64,000 nt of DNA from Nocardioides panzhihuensis (GTDB taxonomy: Bacteria; Actinomycetota; Actinomycetes; Propionibacteriales; Nocardioidaceae): the NCBI RefSeq assembly GCF_013408335.1, contig NZ_JACBZR010000001.1, forward strand, positions 3,318,501-3,382,500. The letters are read 5' to 3'. The position numbers and the translations under genes are program-made. The notes below the pieces were generated by a model. That model searched no databases, was not told the origin of the DNA, and saw only the letters and a program-made list of their open reading frames with translations. Of this stretch, positions 50,781 to 59,004 are shown in pieces. Within the stretch, counting starts at the first letter, position 1. The number at the start of each line of letters is the position of its first letter.

Positions 50781-53582
50781 GTGACCGATGAATCCACCGA
50801 GACGACTGGTGGTCCGCAGGGCCCGACCCCCGCCCAGCCGACCGTAATCCACGAGGGTCTACCGACCCAGCTTCCGGACATTGATCCCGAAGAGACCAGT
50901 GAGTGGCTCGGCTCGTTCGACGCGATGCTCGAGTCGAGCGGACGCGAGCGAGCCCGCTACATGATGCTGCGTCTGCTGGAGCGTGCCCGAGAGAAGTCCG
51001 TCGGGGTCCCCGCACTGCGCAGCACCGACTACATCAACACCATCCCCTCCGACCGCGAGCCGTGGTTCCCGGGCGATGAGGACATCGAGCGACGCATCCG
51101 CGCCTTCATCCGCTGGAACGCCGCCGTCATGGTCTCCTCCGCCAACCGCAAGGGCCTCGAGGTGGGCGGCCACATCGCCACCTACCAGTCCTCCGCGAGC
51201 CTCTACGAGGTCGGCTTCAACCACTTCTTCCGCGGCAAGGACCACCCCGGCGGCGGCGACCAGGTCTTCATCCAGGGCCACGCCTCCCCCGGCATCTACG
51301 CGCGTGCGTTCCTCGAGGGCCGGCTCAACGAGGAGCAGCTCTTCCGGTTCCGCCAGGAGGTGCAGCACGGCGTCGGCCAGGGCATCTCGTCCTACCCGCA
51401 CCCGCGTCTGATGCCCGACTTCTGGGAGTTCCCGACGGTCTCGATGGGCCTGACCGGGATCAACTCGATCTACCAGGCGCGGTTCAACCGCTACCTGCAG
51501 AACCGCGGCGTCAAGGACACCTCCGACCAGCGCGTGTGGGCCTTCCTCGGCGACGGTGAGATGGGTGAGCCCGAGTCGCTCGGCGCCATCCGGGTCGCCG
51601 CCCGCGAGGAGCTCGACAACCTGGTCTGGGTGATCAACTGCAACCTGCAGCAGCTCGACGGCCCGGTGACCGGCAACGGCAAGGTCATCCAGGAGCTGGA
51701 GTCCAACTTCCGCGGCGCCGGCTGGAACGTCATCAAGGTCATCTGGGGCCGCGAGTGGGACCAGCTGCTCGCGAAGGACGTCGACGGCACCCTGGTCAAC
51801 AAGATGAACTCCACCCCCGACGGCCAGTTCCAGACCTACTCGGTCGAGACCGGTGCGTACGTCCGGGAGAACTTCTTCGGCTCCGACCCGCGCCTGCGCA
51901 AGATGGTCGAGCAGATGAGCGACGAGCAGATCCGCAAGCTCCCCCGCGGCGGTCACGACTACCGCAAGGTCTACGCGGCCTTCGACGCGGCGACCAAGAC
52001 CGTCGGGCAGCCGACCGTCATCCTCGCCCACACCATCAAGGGCTGGACGATCGACGCTCTGGAGGGCAAGAACGCCACCCACCAGATGAAGAAGCTGACG
52101 ATGGCGGACCTGAAGAAGTTCCGCGACCGGCTGCTGCTGCCGATCTCCGACAAGGAGCTCGAGGCGACCTATGAGCAGACCGGTGCGGCGCCGTTCTTCA
52201 ACCCGGGTCCGGAGTCGGCCGAGATCGAGTACATGATGGAGCGCCGCAAGCAGCTCGGCGGCCCGCTCCCCCAGCGCCGGGTCGAGTTCAAGCCGCTCAC
52301 CCTGCCGGGTGAGAAGATCTACACCGAGCTCAAGCAGGGCTCCGGCAAGAACAAGGTCGCCTCGACGCAGGCGACCGTCCGGCTCCTCAAGGACTGGATG
52401 CGTGACCCGGAGATCGGCAAGCGCATCGTCCCGATCGCACCCGACGAGTACCGCACCTTCGGCATGGACGCGATGTTCCCGAGCGCGAAGGTCTACAACC
52501 CGGGCGGCCAGCAGTACGAGAGCGTCGACCGGAAGTTGTTGCTCTCCTACAAGGAGTCCGCGCAGGGCCAGATGCTGCACGAGGGCATCTCGGAGGCAGG
52601 GGCGATGGCCTCCGCGACCGCTGCCGGCACCGCGTACGCGACCCACGGCGAGCCGATGATCCCGTTCTACATCTTCTACTCGATGTTCGGGTTCCAGCGC
52701 ACCGGTGACTCGATCTGGGCGATGGCCGACATGATGGGCCGCGGCTTCCTGATCGGCGCCACCGCAGGTCGCACCACGCTGACCGGTGAGGGTCTCCAGC
52801 ACGCCGACGGTCACTCCCCGCTGCTGGCGGCGACCAACCCGGCGGTCGTGCACTACGACCCCGCGTTCGCCTACGAGGTCTCGCACATCATGCAGAACGG
52901 CCTCGAGCGGATGTACGGCACGTCCGAGGAGCACCCGCACGGGGAGGACGTCATCTTCTACCTGACGGTCTACAACGAGCCGGTCAGCCAGCCCAAGGAG
53001 CCCGAGGACGTCGACGTCGAGGGCATCCTGAAGGGCATCCACAAGGTCTCGACCGCCGAGGGCGAGGGACCGAAGGTCCGCCTGATGGCCTCCGGCGTCG
53101 GCTTCCCGTGGATCGAGGAGGCTGCCCGCCTCCTCGAGGAGGAGTGGGGCGTCAAGGCCGACACCTGGTCGGTCACCTCGTGGAACGAGCTGGCTCGCGA
53201 CGCCATCGACGCCGAGCAGTGGAGCCTCAACCATCCGGGCGAGACCCCGCGCACGCCGTACGTCACCGAGAAGCTCTCGGCGTCCAACGGTCCCGTCGTC
53301 GCGGTCTCCGACTACATGCGGGCCGTCCCGCTGCAGATCGCCCGCTGGGTGCCTGACGACTACCGCGTCCTCGGCGCCGACGGGTTCGGCTTCGCCGACA
53401 CCCGCCCGGCCGCGCGTCGCTTCTTCCAGATCGACGCCCAGTCCGTCGTCGTCCAGGCCCTCCAGGCCCTGGCCGAGGCCGGCGAGATCGACGGCGCTCT
53501 GGTGAAGAAGGCCTTCGACGCCTACCGGATCGACGACCCGACTGCCGCGAAGGGCATCATGCAGGAGGGCGGGGACGCCTGA
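50781..53582 (+). CDS. aceE: Pyruvate dehydrogenase E1 component, homodimeric
   Basis: A 933-residue thiamine-diphosphate enzyme that decarboxylates pyruvate for the pyruvate dehydrogenase complex. [17 protein letters not shown] is the conserved N terminus, [21 protein letters not shown] lies in the first domain and [16 protein letters not shown] starts the ThDP/magnesium motif. [20 protein letters not shown] is in the second domain. I start it at GTG 50781 by comparison with the family; the open frame extends 27 codons further. GAGGAT abuts the GTG, so the message may be leaderless. It supplies acetyl-CoA to the downstream fatty-acid genes, and the aceE-fasR-fabD order is conserved in actinobacteria. 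Confidence 0.96.
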   Translation: MTDESTETTGGPQGPTPAQPTVIHEGLPTQLPDIDPEETSEWLGSFDAMLESSGRERARYMMLRLLERAREKSVGVPALRSTDYINTIPSDREPWFPGDEDIERRIRAFIRWNAAVMVSSANRKGLEVGGHIATYQSSASLYEVGFNHFFRGKDHPGGGDQVFIQGHASPGIYARAFLEGRLNEEQLFRFRQEVQHGVGQGISSYPHPRLMPDFWEFPTVSMGLTGINSIYQARFNRYLQNRGVKDTSDQRVWAFLGDGEMGEPESLGAIRVAAREELDNLVWVINCNLQQLDGPVTGNGKVIQELESNFRGAGWNVIKVIWGREWDQLLAKDVDGTLVNKMNSTPDGQFQTYSVETGAYVRENFFGSDPRLRKMVEQMSDEQIRKLPRGGHDYRKVYAAFDAATKTVGQPTVILAHTIKGWTIDALEGKNATHQMKKLTMADLKKFRDRLLLPISDKELEATYEQTGAAPFFNPGPESAEIEYMMERRKQLGGPLPQRRVEFKPLTLPGEKIYTELKQGSGKNKVASTQATVRLLKDWMRDPEIGKRIVPIAPDEYRTFGMDAMFPSAKVYNPGGQQYESVDRKLLLSYKESAQGQMLHEGISEAGAMASATAAGTAYATHGEPMIPFYIFYSMFGFQRTGDSIWAMADMMGRGFLIGATAGRTTLTGEGLQHADGHSPLLAATNPAVVHYDPAFAYEVSHIMQNGLERMYGTSEEHPHGEDVIFYLTVYNEPVSQPKEPEDVDVEGILKGIHKVSTAEGEGPKVRLMASGVGFPWIEEAARLLEEEWGVKADTWSVTSWNELARDAIDAEQWSLNHPGETPRTPYVTEKLSASNGPVVAVSDYMRAVPLQIARWVPDDYRVLGADGFGFADTRPAARRFFQIDAQSVVVQALQALAEAGEIDGALVKKAFDAYRIDDPTAAKGIMQEGGDA

Positions 53583-53600
53583 GCCGGCGACCCTGCAAGC

Positions 53601-53654
53601 CGCCGAGTCGGCGCAGATGTCCCAGATCCTTGAGACATCTGCGCCGACTCGGCG
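53601..53654. terminator. Long perfect hairpin after aceE
   Basis: 21-bp perfectly complementary arms (53601-53621 and 53634-53654) around a 12-base loop, 19 bases after the aceE stop. Each arm contains the 13-mer CGCCGAGTCGGCG, itself a palindrome with one central base. No T tract follows. It probably limits readthrough from aceE into fasR. Confidence 0.75.
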
Positions 53655-53712
53655 CTTCTACCTGGGGCAAACACCCGCCCCCGGCAAGTTTCTGGACGTA
53701 AGCCGCGCAAGA

Positions 53713-54900
53713 ATGGACGATGTGACCGCAGTTATCCCTCCCACCCGCCAGCGCACCGCGCAGGCGCTGCGGCGCGCGACCGGCCGGTTGGCGACCGCCG
53801 CCACGTCACGTATGGACGACGCGATGCCATGGTTCAAGGACCTCTCGGCCAAGAACCGCTCTCTGGTCGGCCTGATCGTCCAGGCGGGTATCAAGGAGTT
53901 CGTCGGCTGGTACGCCGGCGGCGCCTCCGCAGACACCGCCAAGCCCGACCTGGCCGCGTCGATGTTCGGCGTCGCGCCGCGGGCGCTGACCGGGATCATC
54001 ACCCTCCAGCAGACCGTCGACCTGGTCCGGCTCTCGATCGAGGTCGTCGAGGCCAACATCGACCATCTCCTCGGCCCCGAGGACGCCGCCGACGTGCACG
54101 AGGCGATCGGCCGCTACGCCCGTGAGGTCGCCTTCGCCACCGCCGAGGTCTACGCCCGCGCCGCCGAGCAGCGCGGCGCCTGGGACGCCCGGCTCGAGGC
54201 GCTCGTGGTCGACGCCGTCCTGCGCGCCGAGACCGACGAGGTCGTCCTCTCCCGCGCCAGCGCGCTCGGCTGGGACGCCGACCTGCCGCTGTGCGTGGTG
54301 CTGGGCCACGCCCCCGAGGGGATCGGCCTCGACGCCGCCATGGAGGAGGTACGCCGCCGCGCCCGCACCCACGGCCTACACACCCTGTGCGCCGTCCAGG
54401 GAGACCGGCTCGTGGCCCTGCTCGGCGGCATCGACGATCCGTTGAAGGCGGCCGGCCGCATCGACGATCTCTTCGCAGACGGCCCCGTCGTGGTCGGACC
54501 GGTGGCCGCCGGACTGGCGACCGCCGCCAACTCTGCTCGGGCTGCGCTCTCGGCCTATCGGGCAGCGCCCGGATGGCCCGATGCGCCTCGGCCGGCCCTC
54601 AGCCAGTCCTTCCTGCCCGAACGTGCGCTGGCCGGCGACGCGTGGGCCCATCGCTACCTGATCGAGCATCTCTACCAGCCGCTGGTGGAGGCTCGCAGCA
54701 CCCTGATCGAGACCCTGGCTGCGTACTTCGCCGCCGGCGGTGGCCTGGAGGCGACCGGGCGCACATTGTTCGTGCATCCGAACACCGTGCGCTACCGGCT
54801 CAAGCAGGTCGCCGAGCTCACCGGGTTCTCCCCGACCGACTCCCGCGACGCGCTCACCCTGCAGGTCGCCCTGATCCTCGGCCGGCAGCAGGACCACTGA
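53713..54900 (+). CDS. fasR: FasR, PucR-type regulator of fatty acid synthesis genes
   Basis: A 395-residue DNA-binding protein. Its N-terminal two thirds resemble the Rv2242/FasR group (AMPWFKDLSAKNRSLVGLIVQ, then KEFVGWYAGG). The C-terminal PucR-type helix-turn-helix has ETLAAYFAAGGGLEATGRTLFVHPNTVRYRL ordering and a final DALTLQVALILGRQ. Position between aceE and fabD is that of FasR in Mycobacterium and Streptomyces, where it activates fabD-acpP-fabF-accD. The start is either ATG 53713 or GTG 53722; upstream in-frame codons belong to the hairpin. Confidence 0.9.
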   Translation: MDDVTAVIPPTRQRTAQALRRATGRLATAATSRMDDAMPWFKDLSAKNRSLVGLIVQAGIKEFVGWYAGGASADTAKPDLAASMFGVAPRALTGIITLQQTVDLVRLSIEVVEANIDHLLGPEDAADVHEAIGRYAREVAFATAEVYARAAEQRGAWDARLEALVVDAVLRAETDEVVLSRASALGWDADLPLCVVLGHAPEGIGLDAAMEEVRRRARTHGLHTLCAVQGDRLVALLGGIDDPLKAAGRIDDLFADGPVVVGPVAAGLATAANSARAALSAYRAAPGWPDAPRPALSQSFLPERALAGDAWAHRYLIEHLYQPLVEARSTLIETLAAYFAAGGGLEATGRTLFVHPNTVRYRLKQVAELTGFSPTDSRDALTLQVALILGRQQDH

Positions 54901-54918
54901 GGCTCACATTCTCCGGCT

Positions 54919-54935
54919 TTGTAGCACTCCTACAA
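54919..54935. promoter_or_regulatory. Candidate FasR operator upstream of fabD
   Basis: TTGTAGCACTCCTACAA has perfect 6-bp arms and a 5-base spacer, lying 69 bases before the fabD start and 19 bases after the fasR stop. FasR is known to bind an inverted repeat in the fabD promoter of other actinobacteria; assigning this repeat to it is inference. TATCGT (54994-54999) just before the fabD GTG may be a -10 element. Confidence 0.6.
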
Positions 54936-55003
54936 GATTGCGCGACAGATATTCGTCGTCGCTGAAGGTGCTCCGACCCCCCTCCAGACGGGAGTATCGT
55001 CTC

Positions 55004-56194
55004 GTGCTCGTCATTGTCGCCCCAGGACAAGGTGCTCAGACACCAGGATTCCTCACCCCGTGGTTGGAGGACCCCGCTTTCGCCGCTCGTATGGAGTGGC
55101 TCTCAACCGTCGCAGGCATCGACCTGATCCACTACGGCACGAATGCCGACGCAGAGACCATCCGCGCCACCGAGATCGCCCAGCCGTTGCTGGTCGCCAC
55201 CGGTCTGGTCGCGGCCCTCCAGCTCTTCCCGCACCCCGCGGACGCCTTCGCGAAGATCGGCGCAGTCGCCGGCCACAGCGTCGGTGAGATCACCGCCGCC
55301 GCGGGTGCCCGCGCGATCAGCGCCGAGCAGGCGATGGTGCTCGTGCGCGAGCGCGGCAAAGCCATGGCCGAGGCCGCCGCGAAGACGCCGACCGGCATGA
55401 CCGCGGTCCTCGGCGGCTCCCGCGACGAGGTGCTCGCCTCGATCGAGAAGCACGGCCTCACCCCCGCCAACGACAACGGCCCCGGCCAGATCGTCGCCGC
55501 GGGCACGCTCGAGCAGCTCGAGGCGTTCGCGGCCGAGCCGCCCGCCAAGGCAAGGCTGATGCCGCTCAGCGTCGCCGGCGCCTTCCACACCGAGCACATG
55601 GAGCCCGCCGTCGGCCACCTGGCCCGGCTGGCCCAGAGCGTCACGACCCACGACCCGCGTACGCGCCTGATCAGCAACAAGGACGGCCAGATCGTCCACG
55701 ACGGCGCCAAGGCCCTGGGCCGGATCGTCGGCCAGATCGCCAACCCCGTCCGCTGGGACCTCTGCCTCGACACCATGTCCGACATCGGTGTCACCGGCAT
55801 CTTGGAGATGCCGCCGGCCGGCACCCTGACCGGGATCGCGAAGCGTGCTCTCAAGGGGGTCGAGACCTTCGCGCTCAAGACTCCCGACCAGCTCGAGGAC
55901 GCCCGCGCGTTCGTCGAGAAGCACGGCGAGACCAACCTGATCGAGACCACGCCCACGTGGCGGCTGGTCGTCTCCCCGACCAAGGGCACGTTCAAGCTCT
56001 CCGAGGCCGTCTCCGGGGTCGACGTGATCCCCGCCGGCACCGACATCGGCGCCATCGCCAGCCTCCGCGACACCATCGTGATCACGTCCGCCCACGGCGG
56101 CGAGATCATCGAATGGCTGGTCGAGGACGGCGACCTCGTCTCCCCCGGTCAGCCGCTGCTGCGTCTGCACCCGACGGGGGCGCAGCACTCGTGA
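55004..56194 (+). CDS. fabD: Malonyl-CoA:ACP transacylase with C-terminal biotinyl/lipoyl-like domain
   Basis: A 396-residue enzyme that loads malonyl groups onto acyl carrier protein. Residues 1 to about 310 are a normal FabD: APGQGAQTPGF, the nucleophile Ser92 in GHSVGE, and GAFHTEHM with the catalytic His. Residues about 316-396 are extra: VVSPTKGTF, GEIIEWLVEDGDLVSPGQPLLRL and the overall spacing match a biotinyl/lipoyl carrier fold. At the hairpin where the modified Lys should be, the sequence is ASLRDT (Arg355), so it cannot be biotinylated or lipoylated in the usual way. Typical FabD is about 310 residues. Start GTG 55004 with GGGAG ten bases upstream; the stop overlaps fabH. Confidence 0.93.
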   Translation: MLVIVAPGQGAQTPGFLTPWLEDPAFAARMEWLSTVAGIDLIHYGTNADAETIRATEIAQPLLVATGLVAALQLFPHPADAFAKIGAVAGHSVGEITAAAGARAISAEQAMVLVRERGKAMAEAAAKTPTGMTAVLGGSRDEVLASIEKHGLTPANDNGPGQIVAAGTLEQLEAFAAEPPAKARLMPLSVAGAFHTEHMEPAVGHLARLAQSVTTHDPRTRLISNKDGQIVHDGAKALGRIVGQIANPVRWDLCLDTMSDIGVTGILEMPPAGTLTGIAKRALKGVETFALKTPDQLEDARAFVEKHGETNLIETTPTWRLVVSPTKGTFKLSEAVSGVDVIPAGTDIGAIASLRDTIVITSAHGGEIIEWLVEDGDLVSPGQPLLRLHPTGAQHS

Positions 56195-57177
56195 TCTCAG
56201 CCCCTTCAGGTTCCCCGCACGCCCGCATCCTCGGCGTCGGTGGCTACCGCCCCAACCGGGTGGTCCCCAACAGCGAGATCGTCGACCTGATCGACTCCTC
56301 CGACGAGTGGATCCGCACCCGCTCCGGCATCACCGAGCGTCGCTGGGCGAACGAGGACGAGACCGTCCAGATGATGTCTGTCGCCGCCTCACGCAAGGCG
56401 CTCGAGCACGCCGGGATCGGCATCGACCAGATCGACTGCGTCCTGGTGGCGACGGTGAGCCACCTGCGTCAGACGCCTGCCGTCGCCGCGCTGGTCGCCG
56501 ACGAGCTCGGCGCCGACCACCCGGCCGCCTTCGACGTATCGGCAGCCTGCGCAGGCTTCTGTCACGGCATCGCGATGGCCAGCGACCTCGTCCGAGGTGG
56601 CAGCGCCAAGCACGTGCTCGTGATCGGGGTCGAGCGACTCTCCGACATCACCAACCCGCACGACCGCGGCACCGCCTTCATCTTCGCCGACGGCGCCGGA
56701 GCGGCTGTGGTCGGGCCCAGCGACGAGCCGGGCATCGGTCCGGTGGTGTGGGGATCGTCCGGCGACAAGGCCGACATGATCCAGACCCCGGACTGGTTCG
56801 TGGCGAACGAGGCCAAGGAGATCCCCTGGCTGACGATGGACGGCAACCCGGTCTTCCGCTGGGCCGCCTTCGCGATGGCCAAGGTCGGGCAGGAGGCGCT
56901 CGAGAAGGCCGGCATCACCGCCGACGAGCTCGACTGCTTCGTGCCTCACCAGGCCAACATGCGCATCGTCGACGCCCTCGCCCGCTCCATGAAGCTGCCG
57001 GCGACGGTCGAGATCGCCCGCGACATCGCCACCATGGGCAACACCTCGGCCGCCTCGGTCCCGCTCGCCCTGGAGCGGATGATCGAGCAGGGCCAAGCAA
57101 AATCCGGTGACACCGCTCTGCTCATCGCCTTCGGCGCAGGGCTGGTCTACGCCGCCCAGGTCGTCGTCGTCCCTTAG
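56191..57177 (+). CDS. fabH: 3-oxoacyl-ACP synthase III (KAS III)
   Basis: A 328-residue condensing enzyme that starts fatty acid synthesis by joining an acyl-CoA primer with malonyl-ACP. The catalytic triad is visible: Cys120 in DVSAACAGFC, His in FVPHQANMRI and Asn in MGNTSAAS. GTG start overlapping the fabD stop as GTGA. Its priming preference, probably branched or short acyl-CoA as in many actinobacteria, cannot be read from sequence. Confidence 0.95.
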   Translation: MISAPSGSPHARILGVGGYRPNRVVPNSEIVDLIDSSDEWIRTRSGITERRWANEDETVQMMSVAASRKALEHAGIGIDQIDCVLVATVSHLRQTPAVAALVADELGADHPAAFDVSAACAGFCHGIAMASDLVRGGSAKHVLVIGVERLSDITNPHDRGTAFIFADGAGAAVVGPSDEPGIGPVVWGSSGDKADMIQTPDWFVANEAKEIPWLTMDGNPVFRWAAFAMAKVGQEALEKAGITADELDCFVPHQANMRIVDALARSMKLPATVEIARDIATMGNTSAASVPLALERMIEQGQAKSGDTALLIAFGAGLVYAAQVVVVP

Positions 57178-57232
57178 CCTGCATTCAGTCCCACAGTTTC
57201 AGCACCCAAAAATCCGAGAGGAACCACCACAC

Positions 57233-57484
57233 ATGGCCACCACCGAAGAGATCCGCTCCGACCTCGCCGAGATCGTCAACGAGGTCGCCGGCATCGATGT
57301 CGCCGACGTTCAGCTCGACAAGTCCTTCGTCGATGACCTCGACGTCGACTCGCTGTCCATGGTCGAGGTCGTCGTCGCTGCCGAGGAGAAGTTCGGCGTT
57401 TCCATCCCCGACGAGGAGGTCAAGAACCTCAAGACCGTCGGCGACGCGGTGAGCTTCATCGAGAAGGCTTCCGCGAACGCCTGA
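57233..57484 (+). CDS. acpP: Acyl carrier protein
   Basis: An 83-residue acidic four-helix carrier. Ser40 in the DDLDVDSLSMVEVV motif receives the phosphopantetheine arm that carries growing acyl chains. AGAGGAA lies about ten bases before the ATG. Shorter than the mycobacterial meromycolate AcpM, which has a long tail, so this is a general fatty-acid ACP. Sits between fabH and fabF as in other actinobacteria. Confidence 0.97.
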   Translation: MATTEEIRSDLAEIVNEVAGIDVADVQLDKSFVDDLDVDSLSMVEVVVAAEEKFGVSIPDEEVKNLKTVGDAVSFIEKASANA

Positions 57485-57574
57485 CGCGCCCCGGCGGCTC
57501 GGCCAACCCTCCCAGGCCGAGTCGCCGGACCTTCCTCACCTGAACACGACGCGCCAACCACCCACGGAGACCAC

Positions 57575-58843
57575 ATGAGCAGCCGCACCCGAGTAGTCAT
57601 CACCGGATTGGGCACCACCAACCCGGTCGGCGGAGACGTAGCCACCACCTGGGATGCCTTGATCGCCGGCCGCTCCGGCATCCGCGAGCTCACCGAGGAG
57701 TGGGCCAACGACCTGCCCGTACGCATCGCCGGCCGCATCGCCGTCGAGCCGTCCGAGGTCCTGGAGAGGGTCAAGGCCAGGCGCCTGGACCGCTCCGCAC
57801 AGTTCGCCGTGGTCGCTGCGGCCGAAGCCTGGAAGGACGCCGGCTTCGAGGGCACAGCCACCGAGGCAGGCCTCGACGGTGAGCGCCTCGGCGTCGCCGT
57901 CGCCACCGGTATCGGCGGCGTGACCACCCTGCTCGACAACTACGACATCCTGCTGGCCAAGGGACCGCGCCGGGTCAGCCCGCTGTCCGTCCCGATGCTG
58001 ATGGCCAACGCCTCATCAGCCAACATCTCTTTGACCTACGGCGCCCGCGCCGCGGCTCAGACCCCGATCTCCGCCTGTGCCTCCGGGTCCGAGGCAGTCG
58101 CGCTGGCCGCCGACCAGATCCGTCTGGGACGCGCCGACGTCGTGCTGGCCGGAGGCACCGAGGCAGCGATCCACCCGCTGCCGATCGCGGCCTTCGCCAA
58201 CATGATGGCCCTGTCCAAGACCGCGTCCGGCCCCGACGGTGGCGACCCGACCACGGTCAGCCGCCCTTGGGACACCGGTCGTGACGGCTTCGTCCTCGGT
58301 GAGGGCGCGGGCATCGTCGTGCTCGAGAGGCTCGAGCACGCTCAGGCGCGCGGCGCCCGGATCTACGCCGAGGTCCTCGGCGCCGGCGTGACAGCCGACG
58401 CCCACGACATCGCTCAGCCCGACCCCGAGGGCCGCGGCGGCAGCCGTGCCATCAAGGGCGCGCTCGAGGACGGCGACGTCGACCCGAGCACGATCGTCCA
58501 CGTGAACGCCCACGCGACCTCGACGCCGCAGGGCGACATCGCGGAGGGTCTTATGCTCCACGCCACCCTCGGCAACCACGTCGAGAACGTCGTGGTCACC
58601 TCGACCAAGTCCATGACCGGTCACCTGCTCGGTGGAGCCGGTGCTCTCGAGACCGTCGCGACCGTCCTGGCGATCCACCACCGCCAGTCGCCGCGGACCA
58701 TCAACCTGGACAACCTCGACCCCGCGGTCGAGCTCGACATCGCGACCAAGACCCGCGACCTACCGGCCGGCGACATCGCCGCCCTCAACAACTCCTTCGG
58801 CTTCGGCGGCGCGAACGTCGCGGTGATCTACGGGAGCCTGTAG
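57575..58843 (+). CDS. fabF: 3-oxoacyl-ACP synthase II (KAS II)
   Basis: A 422-residue elongating condensing enzyme. The nucleophile Cys168 is in ISACASGSEAVALA, the first catalytic His in VNAHATSTPQGD, and the second in TKSMTGHLLGGAGALE with the conserved Lys. GLGTTNPVGG opens the protein and NNSFGFGGANVAV closes it, as in all KAS II. It extends acyl-ACP with malonyl-ACP. Only one KAS II is present, where Mycobacterium has kasA and kasB at this position. Confidence 0.96.
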   Translation: MSSRTRVVITGLGTTNPVGGDVATTWDALIAGRSGIRELTEEWANDLPVRIAGRIAVEPSEVLERVKARRLDRSAQFAVVAAAEAWKDAGFEGTATEAGLDGERLGVAVATGIGGVTTLLDNYDILLAKGPRRVSPLSVPMLMANASSANISLTYGARAAAQTPISACASGSEAVALAADQIRLGRADVVLAGGTEAAIHPLPIAAFANMMALSKTASGPDGGDPTTVSRPWDTGRDGFVLGEGAGIVVLERLEHAQARGARIYAEVLGAGVTADAHDIAQPDPEGRGGSRAIKGALEDGDVDPSTIVHVNAHATSTPQGDIAEGLMLHATLGNHVENVVVTSTKSMTGHLLGGAGALETVATVLAIHHRQSPRTINLDNLDPAVELDIATKTRDLPAGDIAALNNSFGFGGANVAVIYGSL

Positions 58844-59002
58844 GGCATGTCCTGCCGGCCGGGCACCGGCTGCGCGATGCCCATCGCGCGATTTGGCGGC
58901 GCTGCCGCCTCTCGGAAGAACCTCACTCTGCCGTCGAGGCGGCGCCCAGCCAGCCCACAGGCTGGACGGCGCCCGCTCGGCGCCGATCGACAGGACATCG
59001 CC
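58844..59002. other. Structured 159-base element between fabF and accD
   Basis: The whole fabF-accD gap is bounded by an inverted repeat (GGC-ATGTCCTG at 58844-58854 against CAGGACATCGCC ending at 59002, one bulge). Inside are several perfect stems: GCGCGAT/ATCGCGC (58872-58889), GGCGGC/GCCGCC (58895-58909), and CCAGCC/GGCTGG within GGCGCC arms (about 58941-58973). It could be a MITE-like insertion or an RNA element tuning accD expression within the operon. Confidence 0.65.
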
Positions 59003-59004
59003 TG

